Part shown: positions 55,319 through 64,000 of the stretch, piece by piece
Numbering within the stretch: the first letter of the stretch is position 1
How the letters are laid out: each line of letters opens with the position of its first letter
The notes under the pieces: model-generated
Databases searched by the model: none
Told to the model about the DNA's origin: nothing
The model's input: only the letters and a program-made list of their open reading frames with translations
Program-made: the position numbers and the translations under genes
Assembly (NCBI GenBank): GCA_021773095.1
Contig: JAJFKR010000019.1
Coordinates: 35,512 to 99,511, forward strand
DNA length: 64,000 nt
Source of the DNA: Woeseiaceae bacterium
GTDB lineage: Bacteria; Pseudomonadota; Gammaproteobacteria; Steroidobacterales; Woeseiaceae
Reading direction: 5' to 3'

Positions 55319-56797
55319 TCACATCAGGACGACGTCGAACTGGTCCGGAAGATACAGCGACTCGGTTTGCAAGCGGATCGATTTACCGGTTTGCTCCTCA
55401 AGTTCAGCAAGACTTCTGGCCTGCTCGTCAAGTAATAGCTCAATGACGTCCTGCTGTGCGAGGACCAGCGCCTCTTCGAACTCAAACTGTCGCGACTGCC
55501 GTATGATCTCGCGAAATACCTCGAAACACACGGTTTCGGCCGTCATAACAAACCCGCGCCCACTACAGCCCGGGCAATCTTCACCCAGGATATGCTGCAA
55601 GCTCTCGCGCGTGCGCTTGCGGGTCATCTCTACAAGACCCAGCGGTGACACGGGCGAAATTTGATGGCGCGCGTGATCTCGTGCCAGCGAATTCTCCAGC
55701 ACCTGAAGAACGTTTTTGCGGTGATCCTCTTCCTCCATGTCGATGAAATCGAGAATAATGATGCCGCCCAGATTGCGCAGCCGCAGCTGACGGGCGATCG
55801 CCACAGCCGCTTCCAGATTGGTCCGGTAAATGGTTTCTTCCAGATTCCGGTGACCGACATAAGCGCCGGTATTCACATCCACTGTGGTCATCGCCTCAGT
55901 TTGATCGAAAATCAGATAACCGCCTGATTTTAACGAAATGCTTCTATCCAATGATTTTCGAATTTCATCTTCGATACCGTGCAGGTCAAAGATTGGGCGA
56001 CGCCGTTTATAGTGCTCCAGCATCGGTTCGATGTCCGGTAGATAGGTAGTGGTGAAGTCCTGCATCAGATTATAGTCGGCCTCGGAATCAACCAGAATAG
56101 TTTCCACTTCCGTGGTCGCCAGATCGCGCAGCACACGCAATGGCAAAGAAAGATCTTCGTGAACCAGTGTTTTTACAGCAGCCCGGCTGCACCGTTCCTG
56201 AACGACACCCCAGAGTTTCAGTGTGTAGCGAAGATCTGCAGCGATCACGTCCGCTGTGCTGCCCTCCGCAACGGTTCTGACAATAGCGCCGCATTCGAGT
56301 TCATGCTCATGGAGCAGCGCTTCAACCATGCCGCGGAGCCTTTCCCGCTCTTCATCGTCTTCAATGCGGGCGGAAACGCCTACCACGCTGCTGTATGGCA
56401 GAAGCACGACGTGTCTCGAGGGTAGCGAAATGTATGTGCTAAGCCTCGCACCCTTATTGCCCAGTGGGTCCTTGACGACCTGCACCACGATGCTGTCGCC
56501 TTCACGGACCAGGTCCCTGATATTCGACGCTTCCCCGTTACCCCCTTCAGCCGGTGGAGCAGCAATATCCGAGGCGTGCAGGAACGCTGTTCTTTCAAGT
56601 CCGATATCGATAAATGCGGCCTGCATGCCGGGAAGGACTCTCGACACACGGCCTTTGTAGATATTGCTAGTCAGCCCGCGTCGGTCCGCCCGCTCAATGT
56701 ATATTTCCTGCAATACGCCGTTTTCGAGCAGTGCCGCACGCACCTCGCTCGGTGTCACGTTGACCAGAATTTCTTCTTTGGGCGATTCGTCCGTCAT
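55319..56797 (-). CDS. rng: Ribonuclease G
   Basis: RNase G is an endoribonuclease for 16S rRNA 5'-end maturation and mRNA decay. The 492-residue product has the S1 domain (NIYKGRVSRVLPGMQAAFIDIG), the catalytic core with metal-binding Asp in MTTVDVNTGAYVG and IIILDFIDM, and the zinc-link CPGCSGRGF. It lacks the long C-terminal scaffold of RNase E. Its ATG overlaps the maf stop by four bases. Confidence 0.96.
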   Translation of the reverse strand: MTDESPKEEILVNVTPSEVRAALLENGVLQEIYIERADRRGLTSNIYKGRVSRVLPGMQAAFIDIGLERTAFLHASDIAAPPAEGGNGEASNIRDLVREGDSIVVQVVKDPLGNKGARLSTYISLPSRHVVLLPYSSVVGVSARIEDDEERERLRGMVEALLHEHELECGAIVRTVAEGSTADVIAADLRYTLKLWGVVQERCSRAAVKTLVHEDLSLPLRVLRDLATTEVETILVDSEADYNLMQDFTTTYLPDIEPMLEHYKRRRPIFDLHGIEDEIRKSLDRSISLKSGGYLIFDQTEAMTTVDVNTGAYVGHRNLEETIYRTNLEAAVAIARQLRLRNLGGIIILDFIDMEEEDHRKNVLQVLENSLARDHARHQISPVSPLGLVEMTRKRTRESLQHILGEDCPGCSGRGFVMTAETVCFEVFREIIRQSRQFEFEEALVLAQQDVIELLLDEQARSLAELEEQTGKSIRLQTESLYLPDQFDVVLM

Positions 56798-57369
56798 TTA
56801 CGGTCTGCGAGTACGTTAATTCCAGCCGATTCCAATAACACAACCGTTTCAAATACCGGCAGTCCCATGACGCCGGAATAGCTGCCATGGATGGCTTTCA
56901 CAAACATGCCACCGATTCCCTGAATGCCATACGCACCGGCTTTGTCACAGGGTTCCCCACTTTGCCAGTAACGATGCGCTTCGTCCCGACCAATTTCGCG
57001 AAACTGCACATCGGTGGTGGCAAGCACGGAGTGGGTTTCGTGCGGCGTTTTGAGGGCAACTCCGGTCATTACCTTATGACTGCGCCCGGAAAGGGCCAGC
57101 AGCATCTCGATAGCGTCGTCGGCATCATGCGGCTTACCCAGGACGCGCTCACCCAGCACGACCACGGTATCGGCGCCCAGTACAAATTCACCGTAGCTTG
57201 CTGCTTCTGCCTTGGCGATCGCCAGTCTCAATACCATTTCGCCGGGCGCTTCGCCGTCCAAAGAGCGCTCATCCGTTTCGACGCGAATGACGTCGAACTC
57301 AATGCCCAGGGTCTGCAAAATTTCGCGGCGGCGTGGTGAGGTGGATGCCAGGTGCACCAGTGCGCTCAT
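56794..57369 (-). CDS. maf: Maf-family nucleoside triphosphate pyrophosphatase (YhdE-like)
   Basis: Maf proteins hydrolyse dTTP/UTP and modified nucleotides to monophosphates. The 191-residue product has VHLASTSPRRREILQTLG, the VLGADTVVVLGERVLGKP catalytic segment and AGAYGIQGIGGMFVKAIHGSYSG (in parts). Position directly before rng, as in E. coli yhdE-rng, supports the dTTP/UTP type. It follows rlmH by nine bases. Confidence 0.94.
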   Translation of the reverse strand: MSALVHLASTSPRRREILQTLGIEFDVIRVETDERSLDGEAPGEMVLRLAIAKAEAASYGEFVLGADTVVVLGERVLGKPHDADDAIEMLLALSGRSHKVMTGVALKTPHETHSVLATTDVQFREIGRDEAHRYWQSGEPCDKAGAYGIQGIGGMFVKAIHGSYSGVMGLPVFETVVLLESAGINVLADRK

Positions 57370-57378
57370 GAGATCGAT

Positions 57379-57849
57379 TTACGCACGATGGTAGGGGTGG
57401 CCGGACTGCAGTGACCAGGCCCGGTATAGCTGTTCTGACAAAAGTACACGTGCCATGCCATGCGGCAAAGTCAGCTGCGACAAAGACCACATCCTATCCG
57501 CCCGCTCGCGCACCGCATCGGATACACCGTCGGGACCACCGATAACAAAGCACAAATCCCGGCCATCGGTTTGCCAGTCGGTCAGTTTCGAAGCCAGTGA
57601 TCGACTACTCAACTGTTTGCCGCGTTCGTCCAGCAACACGACCTGCTCAGTTGGGCTGAGTTTCGCGATAATTAGATCACCCTCCGATTCCATGGCCTGA
57701 CGCGACTTGTCGTTCTTGTTGCGGTGAACTGCTGGCATCGTATCCAGCCGGAATTTCCACTCACGCGGATAGCGTCCGGTATAGATGCCAAACGCATCGT
57801 CCACCCACGATGGTTGGCGATCACCAACAGCTAACAGGCGGATATGCAC
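57379..57849 (-). CDS. rlmH: 23S rRNA pseudouridine-1915 N3-methyltransferase RlmH
   Basis: RlmH is a SPOUT methyltransferase acting on assembled 70S ribosomes. The 156-residue product has IRLLAVGDRQPSWVDDAFGIYT, the SAM-binding LCFVIGGPDGVSDAVRERA knot and the terminal WSLQSGHPYHRA. It follows rsfS by three bases, the usual rsfS-rlmH pair. Confidence 0.96.
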   Translation of the reverse strand: MHIRLLAVGDRQPSWVDDAFGIYTGRYPREWKFRLDTMPAVHRNKNDKSRQAMESEGDLIIAKLSPTEQVVLLDERGKQLSSRSLASKLTDWQTDGRDLCFVIGGPDGVSDAVRERADRMWSLSQLTLPHGMARVLLSEQLYRAWSLQSGHPYHRA

Positions 57850-57852
57850 GAT

Positions 57853-58206
57853 TTACCCGTCAGTCGCCGCCGCATCCCCGGTCGGAGTAATCGACCAGAG
57901 CTTTTCGAGATTGTAGAACTCGCGCACCTTGGGCAGCATGACGTGGACCAGCGCATCCTGCAGATCAAGCAGCACCCACTCACCACCGCTTTCACCCTCA
58001 ACGCCGATGGGCCTGTGGCCGGCAGCCTTGGCATTCTCGGAGACGTTATCCACCAGTGCCTGCACGTGCCGGCTTGACGTACCACTCGCCACGATCATCC
58101 AGTCGGTCACTGTTGTCATATCGCTGACATCGAGCTTGACGATATCCAGTCCCTTGATTTCTTCCAGCGCGCTGACAATCAGGTCGGCGAGTTTTTCACT
58201 ATTCAT
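57853..58206 (-). CDS. rsfS: Ribosomal silencing factor RsfS
   Basis: RsfS binds L14 and blocks subunit joining when nutrients are scarce. The 117-residue product shows LADLIVSALEEIKGLDIVKLDV, TDWMIVASGTSSRHVQAL and WVLLDLQDALVHVMLP, with the family's terminal FYNLEKLW. It lies between nadD (52 bases) and rlmH (three bases). Confidence 0.96.
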   Translation of the reverse strand: MNSEKLADLIVSALEEIKGLDIVKLDVSDMTTVTDWMIVASGTSSRHVQALVDNVSENAKAAGHRPIGVEGESGGEWVLLDLQDALVHVMLPKVREFYNLEKLWSITPTGDAAATDG

Positions 58207-58258
58207 TCATTAGTCTCATATCTCAAATTTTGGCTCCATTTGTCGCGGCCTGGGGCCG

Positions 58259-58897
58259 CTACGATGCCTCGTAGATTCTACTATCCCGTATGACATCTCT
58301 CACCGCATCCGGCATCAGGAATCGCGGGTCGCGACCCGCGGCAATCAAATCCCGAATCTCCGTCGATGCAATCTCAAGTTGCGTCACTGCGTGAATATGG
58401 ATACGCCCGTGTGCCGCCTCGTGCAAGTCATCGACGCGGTGGGTACCGTGTTCCGTGATCAATTCCCCCAGCGGACCCATATCCGGCGCTCTCCAGCCCG
58501 GCCGGTGCGCGACAACGATATGGGCGACGCCGAGGATTTCATCCCACCGGTGCCACTGAGTCAGTCCGAGAAACGCATCCATTCCTACTATCAGACCCAG
58601 TGAGCGACCCGGAAATTCCTCCCGCAAGTCAATTAATGTGTCGATCGAGTAAGACAGACCATCCCGGCGCAGCTCACGATTATCACTCACAAAACCCTCC
58701 TGCCCCGCGATCGCAACATCCACCATTCGAAATCGTAACTCGGCATCGGCGAACGTGCTGCCGCGATGCGGTGGATCACCACAGGGAATAAAGCGCACTT
58801 CGTCAAATCTTAGCGCCTGCAACATTTCAAATGCCGTTCTGAGGTGTCCGTAGTGAATGGGATCAAACGTTCCGCCGAATACGCCTATGGGTTTCAT
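58259..58897 (-). CDS. nadD: Nicotinate-nucleotide adenylyltransferase NadD
   Basis: NadD makes deamido-NAD from nicotinate mononucleotide and ATP. The 212-residue product has the nucleotidyltransferase motif GVFGGTFDPIHYGHLRTAFE, FIPCGDPPHRG, MDAFLGLTQWHRWDEIL and ASTEIRDLIAAGRDPRFLMP, the last containing the ISTE-like ATP-binding motif. It overlaps holA by four bases, as is common. Confidence 0.96.
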   Translation of the reverse strand: MKPIGVFGGTFDPIHYGHLRTAFEMLQALRFDEVRFIPCGDPPHRGSTFADAELRFRMVDVAIAGQEGFVSDNRELRRDGLSYSIDTLIDLREEFPGRSLGLIVGMDAFLGLTQWHRWDEILGVAHIVVAHRPGWRAPDMGPLGELITEHGTHRVDDLHEAAHGRIHIHAVTQLEIASTEIRDLIAAGRDPRFLMPDAVRDVIRDSRIYEAS

Positions 58898-59895
58898 TGC
58901 GACAGGCTCACAACAACATCGGTGGCCATATGCCAGGGATTGCCGGCACGCTGTCCTTTTGCCGCTGCATCCGCACGACCAGTGGCCTTTAACATGTTGT
59001 GGAAATCACCGTGCTGGTGTCGGCTTATACAGCTTCGCACCAGACCTTGTCGGGACCGCCATACTCCTGACTTTTGCATGGCTCCGCCGAGATCACCGCC
59101 CTGTCGGATCACGTCGTCCAGCCTGGCAAGCGTCCGCAGCTCGCGAGTCAATGCCCACATTACGATGACAGGCTCAACGCCTTCAGCGCGCAGGCCGCCA
59201 AGGATTTTTACAGAACGATTGGCATCGCCGGCGAGCGCAGCATCGGTCAACTTATAAACGTCGTATCGGCTGCTGTTCGCAACTGCATCATTGACGGCCT
59301 CTGCGCTGACTTTCCCTTCACCCAGGATCAGACGCAGCTTTTCGATTTCCTGCTGCGCCGCAAGCAAATTACCCTCGACCCGGTCTGCGATCAGCATCAC
59401 CGCATCACGATCGGGCTGCAGGCCCGCCGCGCGCATTCTGTTCGCTATCCAGCCCGGCAGCTCCCGAACACCGACCGGCCAGAGTGGCAACGACACACCT
59501 TTCTGGTCAATGGACTTCGCCCACTTCGAGGCGCTACTGCTTTTGTCGAGTTTGGGACCGGTGACGATGAACATGAGTTCAGGGCCGGATTGCTCTACAA
59601 GGTCGATGATCGCCGCGCTACCGATCTTGCCCGGCTTTCCCGTTGGCAGGCGCAATTCGATGATGCGCTGCTCGGCGAACAGGGACAGATTGCCGGTCGA
59701 CGCCGTTAGCGCACCCCAATCGAAACCTGTAGTCGCTACGTGCAATTCGCGGGACGTAAAGCCGCACTCTCGTGCTTTTTCGCGTATGGCATCCAGCGCT
59801 TCATCGACGAGCAGAAACTCGTCACCGGTAACGAGGTAACAAGTGGCGAGCGATTTGATGAGGTGTGACGAAAGCTGGTTTGCCTGGATCTTCAA
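58894..59895 (-). CDS. holA: DNA polymerase III subunit delta HolA
   Basis: HolA opens the beta clamp within the clamp loader. The 333-residue product starts MKIQANQLSSHLIKSL and has CYLVTGDEFLLVDEALDAIR, LFAEQRIIELRLPTGKPG, LLAAQQEIEKLRLILGEG and a C-terminal helical part (MWALTRELRTLARLDDVI). The usual upstream neighbours leuS and lptE are not present here; Trm112-like sits in front with a four-base overlap. Confidence 0.94.
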   Translation of the reverse strand: MKIQANQLSSHLIKSLATCYLVTGDEFLLVDEALDAIREKARECGFTSRELHVATTGFDWGALTASTGNLSLFAEQRIIELRLPTGKPGKIGSAAIIDLVEQSGPELMFIVTGPKLDKSSSASKWAKSIDQKGVSLPLWPVGVRELPGWIANRMRAAGLQPDRDAVMLIADRVEGNLLAAQQEIEKLRLILGEGKVSAEAVNDAVANSSRYDVYKLTDAALAGDANRSVKILGGLRAEGVEPVIVMWALTRELRTLARLDDVIRQGGDLGGAMQKSGVWRSRQGLVRSCISRHQHGDFHNMLKATGRADAAAKGQRAGNPWHMATDVVVSLSQ

Positions 59896-60146
59896 GCAAG
59901 CTGCTCCATGCTTATCGATTCGTCTTCAAGCAACACGGGAATTCCGTCATCGACCGGATAGATACGCTTGCCATCGTCAGTGATCAGTGCTTCGGTCAAA
60001 TGCGAGGTGATGGAGGCCCCCTCGTGATTGACCAGCCCGCCAGCATCGATGGCCGCATTGACCTCGGTCAGCTTGTCTCTTTTTAGTACCGCAAGACCCT
60101 TGTGGGAAATCGGGCATCGCAGAATCGTCAGTAGGCGTTTATCCAT
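59892..60146 (-). CDS. Trm112-family small protein (YcaR-like)
   Basis: The ATG at 60146 (MDKRLLTILRCPISHKGL) gives 84 residues; a GTG at 60167 is an alternative. The family is a small zinc-ribbon or zinc-less partner of methyltransferases in eukaryotes and of unknown role in bacteria. Only one cysteine is present (RCPISHKGL); the second cysteine of the usual CPxC pair is Ser, so it probably does not bind zinc. The closing LITDDGKRIYPVDDGIPVLLE is typical. It overlaps holA by four bases. Confidence 0.85.
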   Translation of the reverse strand: MDKRLLTILRCPISHKGLAVLKRDKLTEVNAAIDAGGLVNHEGASITSHLTEALITDDGKRIYPVDDGIPVLLEDESISMEQLA

Positions 60147-60163
60147 GTGCCTATTGTAGCGCC

Positions 60164-61198
60164 TCACACCCGTTTCAGGACAGCCACGAGTTCAATATTT
60201 CCGGTACTTTCCGCCGCCTCGATCGCAGCCGGGATATCGTCTCGCGACGGATGAAACTGCTCATCCACGAGTCGACAGCGCAAAATCACCTTTGTTGCCG
60301 GAATTTTCTCGCCATGCTGCAACATATCGTGAATGTAATGCTGTGCGAAAAACAGTGCGTGCTGCTTTTGCTCCCAGCGCATCATGCGGTCAAAGAACCA
60401 CGCCCAGGCTCCGACAACATCGGATTCCTTCGCAATCCGTTCGCGAATGTGCCTGAAACCACCTTCCCGATTATCGCGGCTGATGAAGCTGTAAGCGTGT
60501 GTCAATACGGCTGTGCGAGCGACTTCCAGATCGCCCTTTATGTCGTTTTCGTCAGCTTCCAGCGAGTCAGGAATGCTGACATCGTCCACCAGTCCGAACG
60601 GTTCAATCAAAGTACCGGTAACGGCTGAGAAAGAAAACAGGACGAATAGCTGGATGAAATTGCCGGCGATATTCGGCAGCTGCTCCGCCTGAACCACACC
60701 CCAACCGGCGACGAACAAGTAAGCCGACGCAAACCAGAAACTTTCGCCCGCTGCCTTTAGAAGTCGTCCGATGGCAATCGGGTTGAGGCTTTGTAATGGC
60801 GAACGCGTGATCGCCAAAACTGCAAGGCTGGCCGGCAGGAATCCGCCAGCCACCGCCAGCACCGCGATGACACCGCCAGTGCCGAACTCGTTCTCTGCGG
60901 CAACGCCCAGAAAAATCAGCCCCAGGACTACGGGGAGTGGAAAGAGCGTCCACAGGTTGCCCGCCCAGCTGAAAAATTCGGCATCGAATGCACCCGGAAC
61001 CTCACCCCTGGCGCTCGCTTCAAGAATAATCATCTGATAACGAAAAATCGGCGGCAAACTCAGTATCAAGACCATCAAACCCAGTGGGCTGCCCGATGTT
61101 CCGATACTCACCAGTATCCAGAACAGCAGCAGCACAAACAGCATGGCGGGCTCTATAACTGGCAGAAACGCGGCTTTCAGCAGACTACCCGGTTGCAT
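60164..61198 (-). CDS. Multi-pass membrane protein of unknown function
   Basis: The ATG at 61198 has AAGGA in front and gives about 344 residues; the frame open further upstream overlaps yidD and is not used. At least five hydrophobic stretches are visible, including [58 protein letters not shown] and [20 protein letters not shown] soluble C-terminal part of about 120 residues follows ([34 protein letters not shown]) that could be helical-repeat-like. No family is recognised. It sits between yidD (14-base overlap) and the Trm112 gene. Confidence 0.7.
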   Translation of the reverse strand: MQPGSLLKAAFLPVIEPAMLFVLLLFWILVSIGTSGSPLGLMVLILSLPPIFRYQMIILEASARGEVPGAFDAEFFSWAGNLWTLFPLPVVLGLIFLGVAAENEFGTGGVIAVLAVAGGFLPASLAVLAITRSPLQSLNPIAIGRLLKAAGESFWFASAYLFVAGWGVVQAEQLPNIAGNFIQLFVLFSFSAVTGTLIEPFGLVDDVSIPDSLEADENDIKGDLEVARTAVLTHAYSFISRDNREGGFRHIRERIAKESDVVGAWAWFFDRMMRWEQKQHALFFAQHYIHDMLQHGEKIPATKVILRCRLVDEQFHPSRDDIPAAIEAAESTGNIELVAVLKRV

Positions 61199-61448
61199 CA
61201 CGATCCTTTTGATTCGGGGGTACCGGGTCATAACCAGACCCTCCCCAGGGATGACAGCGACCGATGCGCCGCGCTGAGAGCCAGCTACCCTTAAGAATTC
61301 CGTGCACCTGCAAGGCCTCAATCGTGTAATTGGAACAAGTCGGGTCATAGCGACAGTTACCGCCGAGCCACGGTGAGATAGCAAGCCGATAGAACCGTAC
61401 TAACTGGATCAGCGGCCACGCGAGTGCTTTGCTCACCGCATTCGCCAT
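61185..61448 (-). CDS. yidD: Membrane protein insertion efficiency factor YidD
   Basis: YidD assists YidC-dependent insertion. The 87-residue product has [29 protein letters not shown] (in parts) with the conserved cysteines in [16 protein letters not shown], and [17 protein letters not shown]. It is usually found beside rnpA and yidC; here it is separate, between sufE (one-base overlap) and an orphan membrane gene. Confidence 0.93.
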   Translation of the reverse strand: MANAVSKALAWPLIQLVRFYRLAISPWLGGNCRYDPTCSNYTIEALQVHGILKGSWLSARRIGRCHPWGGSGYDPVPPNQKDRDATG

Positions 61449-61873
61449 CAGGCTGCCCGCGATGCTTCCGCGGCGAAATGGCGGATCGCGGTCAACATCG
61501 ACGAAAGCCCCGTGCTGCGTGTAGGACTTAGATGACTTTCAAGCTGCAGTGCCGTAACGAAGTCTGGCGGCGTATCGAGAATATCCTGTGGCTTGCGCCC
61601 GCTGTACAGGCGCAGCAGCAAAGCGATCAGTCCGGAAACGATGGCCGCATCACTAATGGCATCGAAGTGCAATCGACCGCCGTCCTCTTTGGCGACAAAC
61701 CAGACCTGCGACTGACAGCCGCGAATGCGGTTTTCATCCGTACGCAGTTCATCCGGAAAATCCGGCAGACGTCGTCCCATATCGATCAGATATTGATAGC
61801 GATCCATCCAGTCCTCGAACATCTCGAAGTCTTCGATGAGTTCCTGCTGCGCGATTTGAATTTCGTTGCTCAT
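61448..61873 (-). CDS. sufE: SufE-family sulfur acceptor
   Basis: SufE takes persulfide sulfur from a cysteine desulfurase for Fe-S assembly. The 141-residue product has [27 protein letters not shown] (in parts) and the active Cys in [18 protein letters not shown] near residue 54, with [14 protein letters not shown] [18 protein letters not shown]. No sufS or csdA is in the window. It follows cysS by 12 bases. Confidence 0.9.
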   Translation of the reverse strand: MSNEIQIAQQELIEDFEMFEDWMDRYQYLIDMGRRLPDFPDELRTDENRIRGCQSQVWFVAKEDGGRLHFDAISDAAIVSGLIALLLRLYSGRKPQDILDTPPDFVTALQLESHLSPTRSTGLSSMLTAIRHFAAEASRAA

Positions 61874-61885
61874 ATTGAAAGATTA

Positions 61886-63262
61886 CTAACTCCGGCGCCA
61901 GCTCGTGCCGTCACGACCATCCTGAATGCTGACGCCTGCGTCGCTGAGTTGATTACGTATGGCGTCAGCGGCCTCAAAATCGCGTTCTGCCTTTGCTACG
62001 TTGCGCTTTTCGATCAGTACCTCGATTTCATCGGAAGACAGGTCGCCCTCGACATGCCCAGCGAACCATTCGTCAGGATCATTGCCAAGCAACCCCATCA
62101 GCTCGCCGCTCGCGTACATTTGTGCCGCGAGGGTTTCTCTGACGTCATCATCAGTGGCTTTGTTGAGTTCCTTTGCAAGGCTGAAGAATGCCGCCATCGC
62201 TTTTGGAGAGTTCAAGTCATCTTCAAGTGCTGCAATCAGGTCTTGCGGTACTTCGGCTGCAGCTCGTGCCGCCGCCGAGACTTCGATACCCTGAACGGCG
62301 CCGTAAAGCCGATCCAGCATGCGCCGCGCGGCCTCGATCGTCTCCGCCGACCAATCGAGCGGCTGCTTGTAATGTGCTCCCAGCAGCGCCAGGCGTATCA
62401 CCTCGCCCGGGATTGTCTTAATCAGATCGTGCACCAGCAACACATTGCCAAGTGATTTCGACATCTTGGTCTGGTCCATACTGAGAAAGCCGTTGTGCAA
62501 CCAGTAGCGCGCGAACGGTGCACCGTCGTGCGCACAACAACTCTGTGCCATTTCGTTCTCGTGGTGCGGGAATACCAGGTCCCGACCACCGGCGTGAATG
62601 TCGATCGTTTCGCCCAAATGCTTTTCAGCCATCGCAGAACACTCGATGTGCCAACCTGGCCGTCCCCGGCCCCACGGAGAATCCCAGCCCGGCAATTCCG
62701 GGGTCGATGGTTTCCACAAAACGAAATCGTGCGCTGCCTTTTTGTAAGGCGCAACCTCAACACGCGCTCCGGCAATCATTTCCCTGAGATCACGTTTTGA
62801 GAGCGAGCCGTAATCCGTATTTGACGACACATCGAAAAGAACATGGCCTTCAGCTTCGTACGCGAAACCCTTCAGGACGAGCTTTTCAATCATCGTGATC
62901 ATCTCGCCGATGTGCTCAGTCGCGCGCGGCTCGATATCCGGTGGGCTCACGCCAAGTGCACCCATGTCGTCATTGTAGGCTTTGATATAGCGCGCAGTGA
63001 TTTCATCGATAGGCTTGCCACTCTCGATTGACGCGGCATTGATCTTGTCGTCGACGTCGGTGATATTGCGCGCAAATGTCAACCTGTAACTCCGCCGCAG
63101 CAAGCGCGCCAGCAGATCAAATACGACGGCCGGTCTGGCATTGCCGATGTGCGCGTAGTTGTAGACTGTGGGACCACACAGATACATCGTCACCTCGCCT
63201 TCGATAAGCGGCTCGAACGGGACTTTCCTGCCCTGCAGCGTGTCGTGGAACTGTATGCTCAT
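61886..63262 (-). CDS. cysS: Cysteinyl-tRNA synthetase
   Basis: CysS charges tRNA-Cys. The ATG at 63262 (MSIQFHDTLQGRKVPFEPL) gives 458 residues, close to E. coli (461); the frame is open a further 32 codons but without family sequence. Landmarks are MYLCGPTVYNYAHIGNARP (HIGH-like motif and zinc Cys), GWHIECSAMAEKHLG, IHAGGRDLVFPHHENEMAQS and the TKMSKSLGN motif. It is the first gene of the long minus-strand cluster and is divergent from hisI. Confidence 0.96.
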   Translation of the reverse strand: MSIQFHDTLQGRKVPFEPLIEGEVTMYLCGPTVYNYAHIGNARPAVVFDLLARLLRRSYRLTFARNITDVDDKINAASIESGKPIDEITARYIKAYNDDMGALGVSPPDIEPRATEHIGEMITMIEKLVLKGFAYEAEGHVLFDVSSNTDYGSLSKRDLREMIAGARVEVAPYKKAAHDFVLWKPSTPELPGWDSPWGRGRPGWHIECSAMAEKHLGETIDIHAGGRDLVFPHHENEMAQSCCAHDGAPFARYWLHNGFLSMDQTKMSKSLGNVLLVHDLIKTIPGEVIRLALLGAHYKQPLDWSAETIEAARRMLDRLYGAVQGIEVSAAARAAAEVPQDLIAALEDDLNSPKAMAAFFSLAKELNKATDDDVRETLAAQMYASGELMGLLGNDPDEWFAGHVEGDLSSDEIEVLIEKRNVAKAERDFEAADAIRNQLSDAGVSIQDGRDGTSWRRS

Positions 63263-63367
63263 GGTCTGGCGGCCCGGCCCTTGTAAAGACGCAATCATAA
63301 CAATATTGCTGCTGGCTGCTACGCTCGGTATTCTTTCGATCCGAGAGTTTTTGATCAAGGAAGCACC

Positions 63368-63865
63368 ATGACTGGCACCCCCGTTCGGTTCGAAGCCCGA
63401 AAAACGATCGAACAGGTTGAAGAAGGCAGCGACCTCGCACCCAAATTTGACGATCGAGGACTCATCACCGTGGTAACAACCGATGCAGAATCCGGTGAAT
63501 TACTCATGCAGGGCTATATGAACACCGAGGCACTGCAGCTCACAATCTCGACCGGAGAGGCTCACTATTACAGCCGCAGTCGACAAGTTCTCTGGCATAA
63601 AGGCGCAACCAGTGGCCTCGTGCAAACCGTCCGCGAATTGCGGGTCGATGACGATCAGGACTGCATCTGGCTACGTGTGGATGTCAGTGGCGGGGCAAGC
63701 TGCCACGTCGGCTACCGCAGCTGCTTCTACCGCAAAGTACCGGTGGGTACCGATTTCAAAGACAAACAAGCGGGCGGACAAATAGAACTCGAGTGGACTG
63801 ACACCGAAAAAGTCTTCGACTCGGAAGAAGTCTACGGAGACGCCCCCAACCCAACCATCCTGTAG
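63368..63865 (+). CDS. hisI: Phosphoribosyl-AMP cyclohydrolase HisI (single-domain form)
   Basis: HisI opens the purine ring of PR-AMP in histidine synthesis. The 165-residue product carries [31 protein letters not shown] (in parts), [18 protein letters not shown], the DDDQD metal site and [17 protein letters not shown] with the zinc cysteines. It lacks the HisE domain, so a separate hisE is expected elsewhere, and no other his genes are in view. The stop codon TAG (63863-63865) overlaps the left arm of the following terminator hairpin. Confidence 0.92.
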   Translation: MTGTPVRFEARKTIEQVEEGSDLAPKFDDRGLITVVTTDAESGELLMQGYMNTEALQLTISTGEAHYYSRSRQVLWHKGATSGLVQTVRELRVDDDQDCIWLRVDVSGGASCHVGYRSCFYRKVPVGTDFKDKQAGGQIELEWTDTEKVFDSEEVYGDAPNPTIL

Positions 63866-63905
63866 GAGATTCTATGGCGATTAGCGATAGGCGATCTCCT
63901 TTTTT
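63863..63905 (+). terminator. Terminator of hisI
   Basis: AGGAGAT (63864-63870) pairs with ATCTCCT (63894-63900) followed by a run of T to 63905. The left arm contains part of the hisI stop codon (TGTAGGAG). Beyond it, 63906-64000 shows nothing recognisable. Confidence 0.7.
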
Positions 63906-64000
63906 ATGAAGGATTGCTGATTGGTCATCAGTGTGAAGGCGATTCTAACTATTTTTCGGGCAAGAACGACCTTGGCAGCGATCTTTGGCAGCCCTTTGTT

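Overview
The window is a dense gammaproteobacterial chromosome segment of moderate-to-high GC. Gene order supports this directly: lptD-surA-pdxA-rsmA-apaG-apaH, ygfB-pepP-ubiH-ubiI, zapA-6S RNA-fau, pmbA/yjgA and maf-rng-yhdP-tldD all match or closely resemble the Escherichia coli and Pseudomonas arrangements. Coq7 instead of UbiF, a two-subunit glycine decarboxylase (gcvPA/gcvPB) and TGTAGGAGC-type REP elements point to a non-enteric lineage, perhaps a marine Chromatiales- or Woeseia-like group. The lineage is inference.

Layout. 1-5173: outer-membrane biogenesis and housekeeping operon (lptD end to apaH). 5174-7058: a decayed DUF222/HNH nuclease gene split by a REPIN, then a membrane-anchored orphan. 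7127-9196: lgt-thyA-folA. 9285-16075: YyaL-type protein, a TerB-like membrane protein, an orphan, an M23 peptidase and a very large double-protease-domain HtrA-like protein. 16188-21333: a glycine-cleavage operon (gcvT-gcvH-gcvPA-tpx-gcvPB) behind a tandem glycine riboswitch, with a single-cysteine thiol peroxidase inside it. 21409-26787: DUF885 peptidase-like protein, VOC protein, XRE-cupin regulator, and an ATP-grasp ligase paired with a 7TM inactive transglutaminase. 26817-34228: ubiI-ubiH-pepP-ygfB on the minus strand; zapB-like-zapA-6S RNA-fau, a lysine-rich H1-like protein and rpiA on the plus strand.

34229-36643 is the accessory region. Small genes (an orphan, hicA-hicB, DUF4404, a methyltransferase) lie between rpiA and tRNA-Gln. 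Two related ~100-bp elements follow the stop codons of the orphan and hicB. The first folds like an integron attC site, including a single extrahelical base, so this looks like a small gene-cassette array without an integrase in view.

36644-48811: tRNA-Gln, rpsI-rplM, DUF481 protein, coq7, crp, rpe, a DjlA-like protein, purC, yihY, pmbA, a half-length yjgA/darP, purE-purK, an ExeA-like ATPase fused to FHA, and a small membrane protein. A REPIN fills the gap between convergent crp and rpe and provides the stop codon of both. 49061-63262 on the minus strand is a nearly gapless series cysS-sufE-yidD-orphan-trm112-holA-nadD-rsfS-rlmH-maf-rng-yhdP-nitrilase-tldD plus a small ORF. hisI, divergent from cysS, ends the window with a terminator hairpin whose left arm overlaps its stop codon.

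Most of the window is ordinary housekeeping. The points most worth following are the attC-like cassettes, REP elements that write gene ends in different reading frames, the Deg7/Nma111-like protease with a dead second domain, and the one-cysteine Tpx in a glycine-riboswitch operon.
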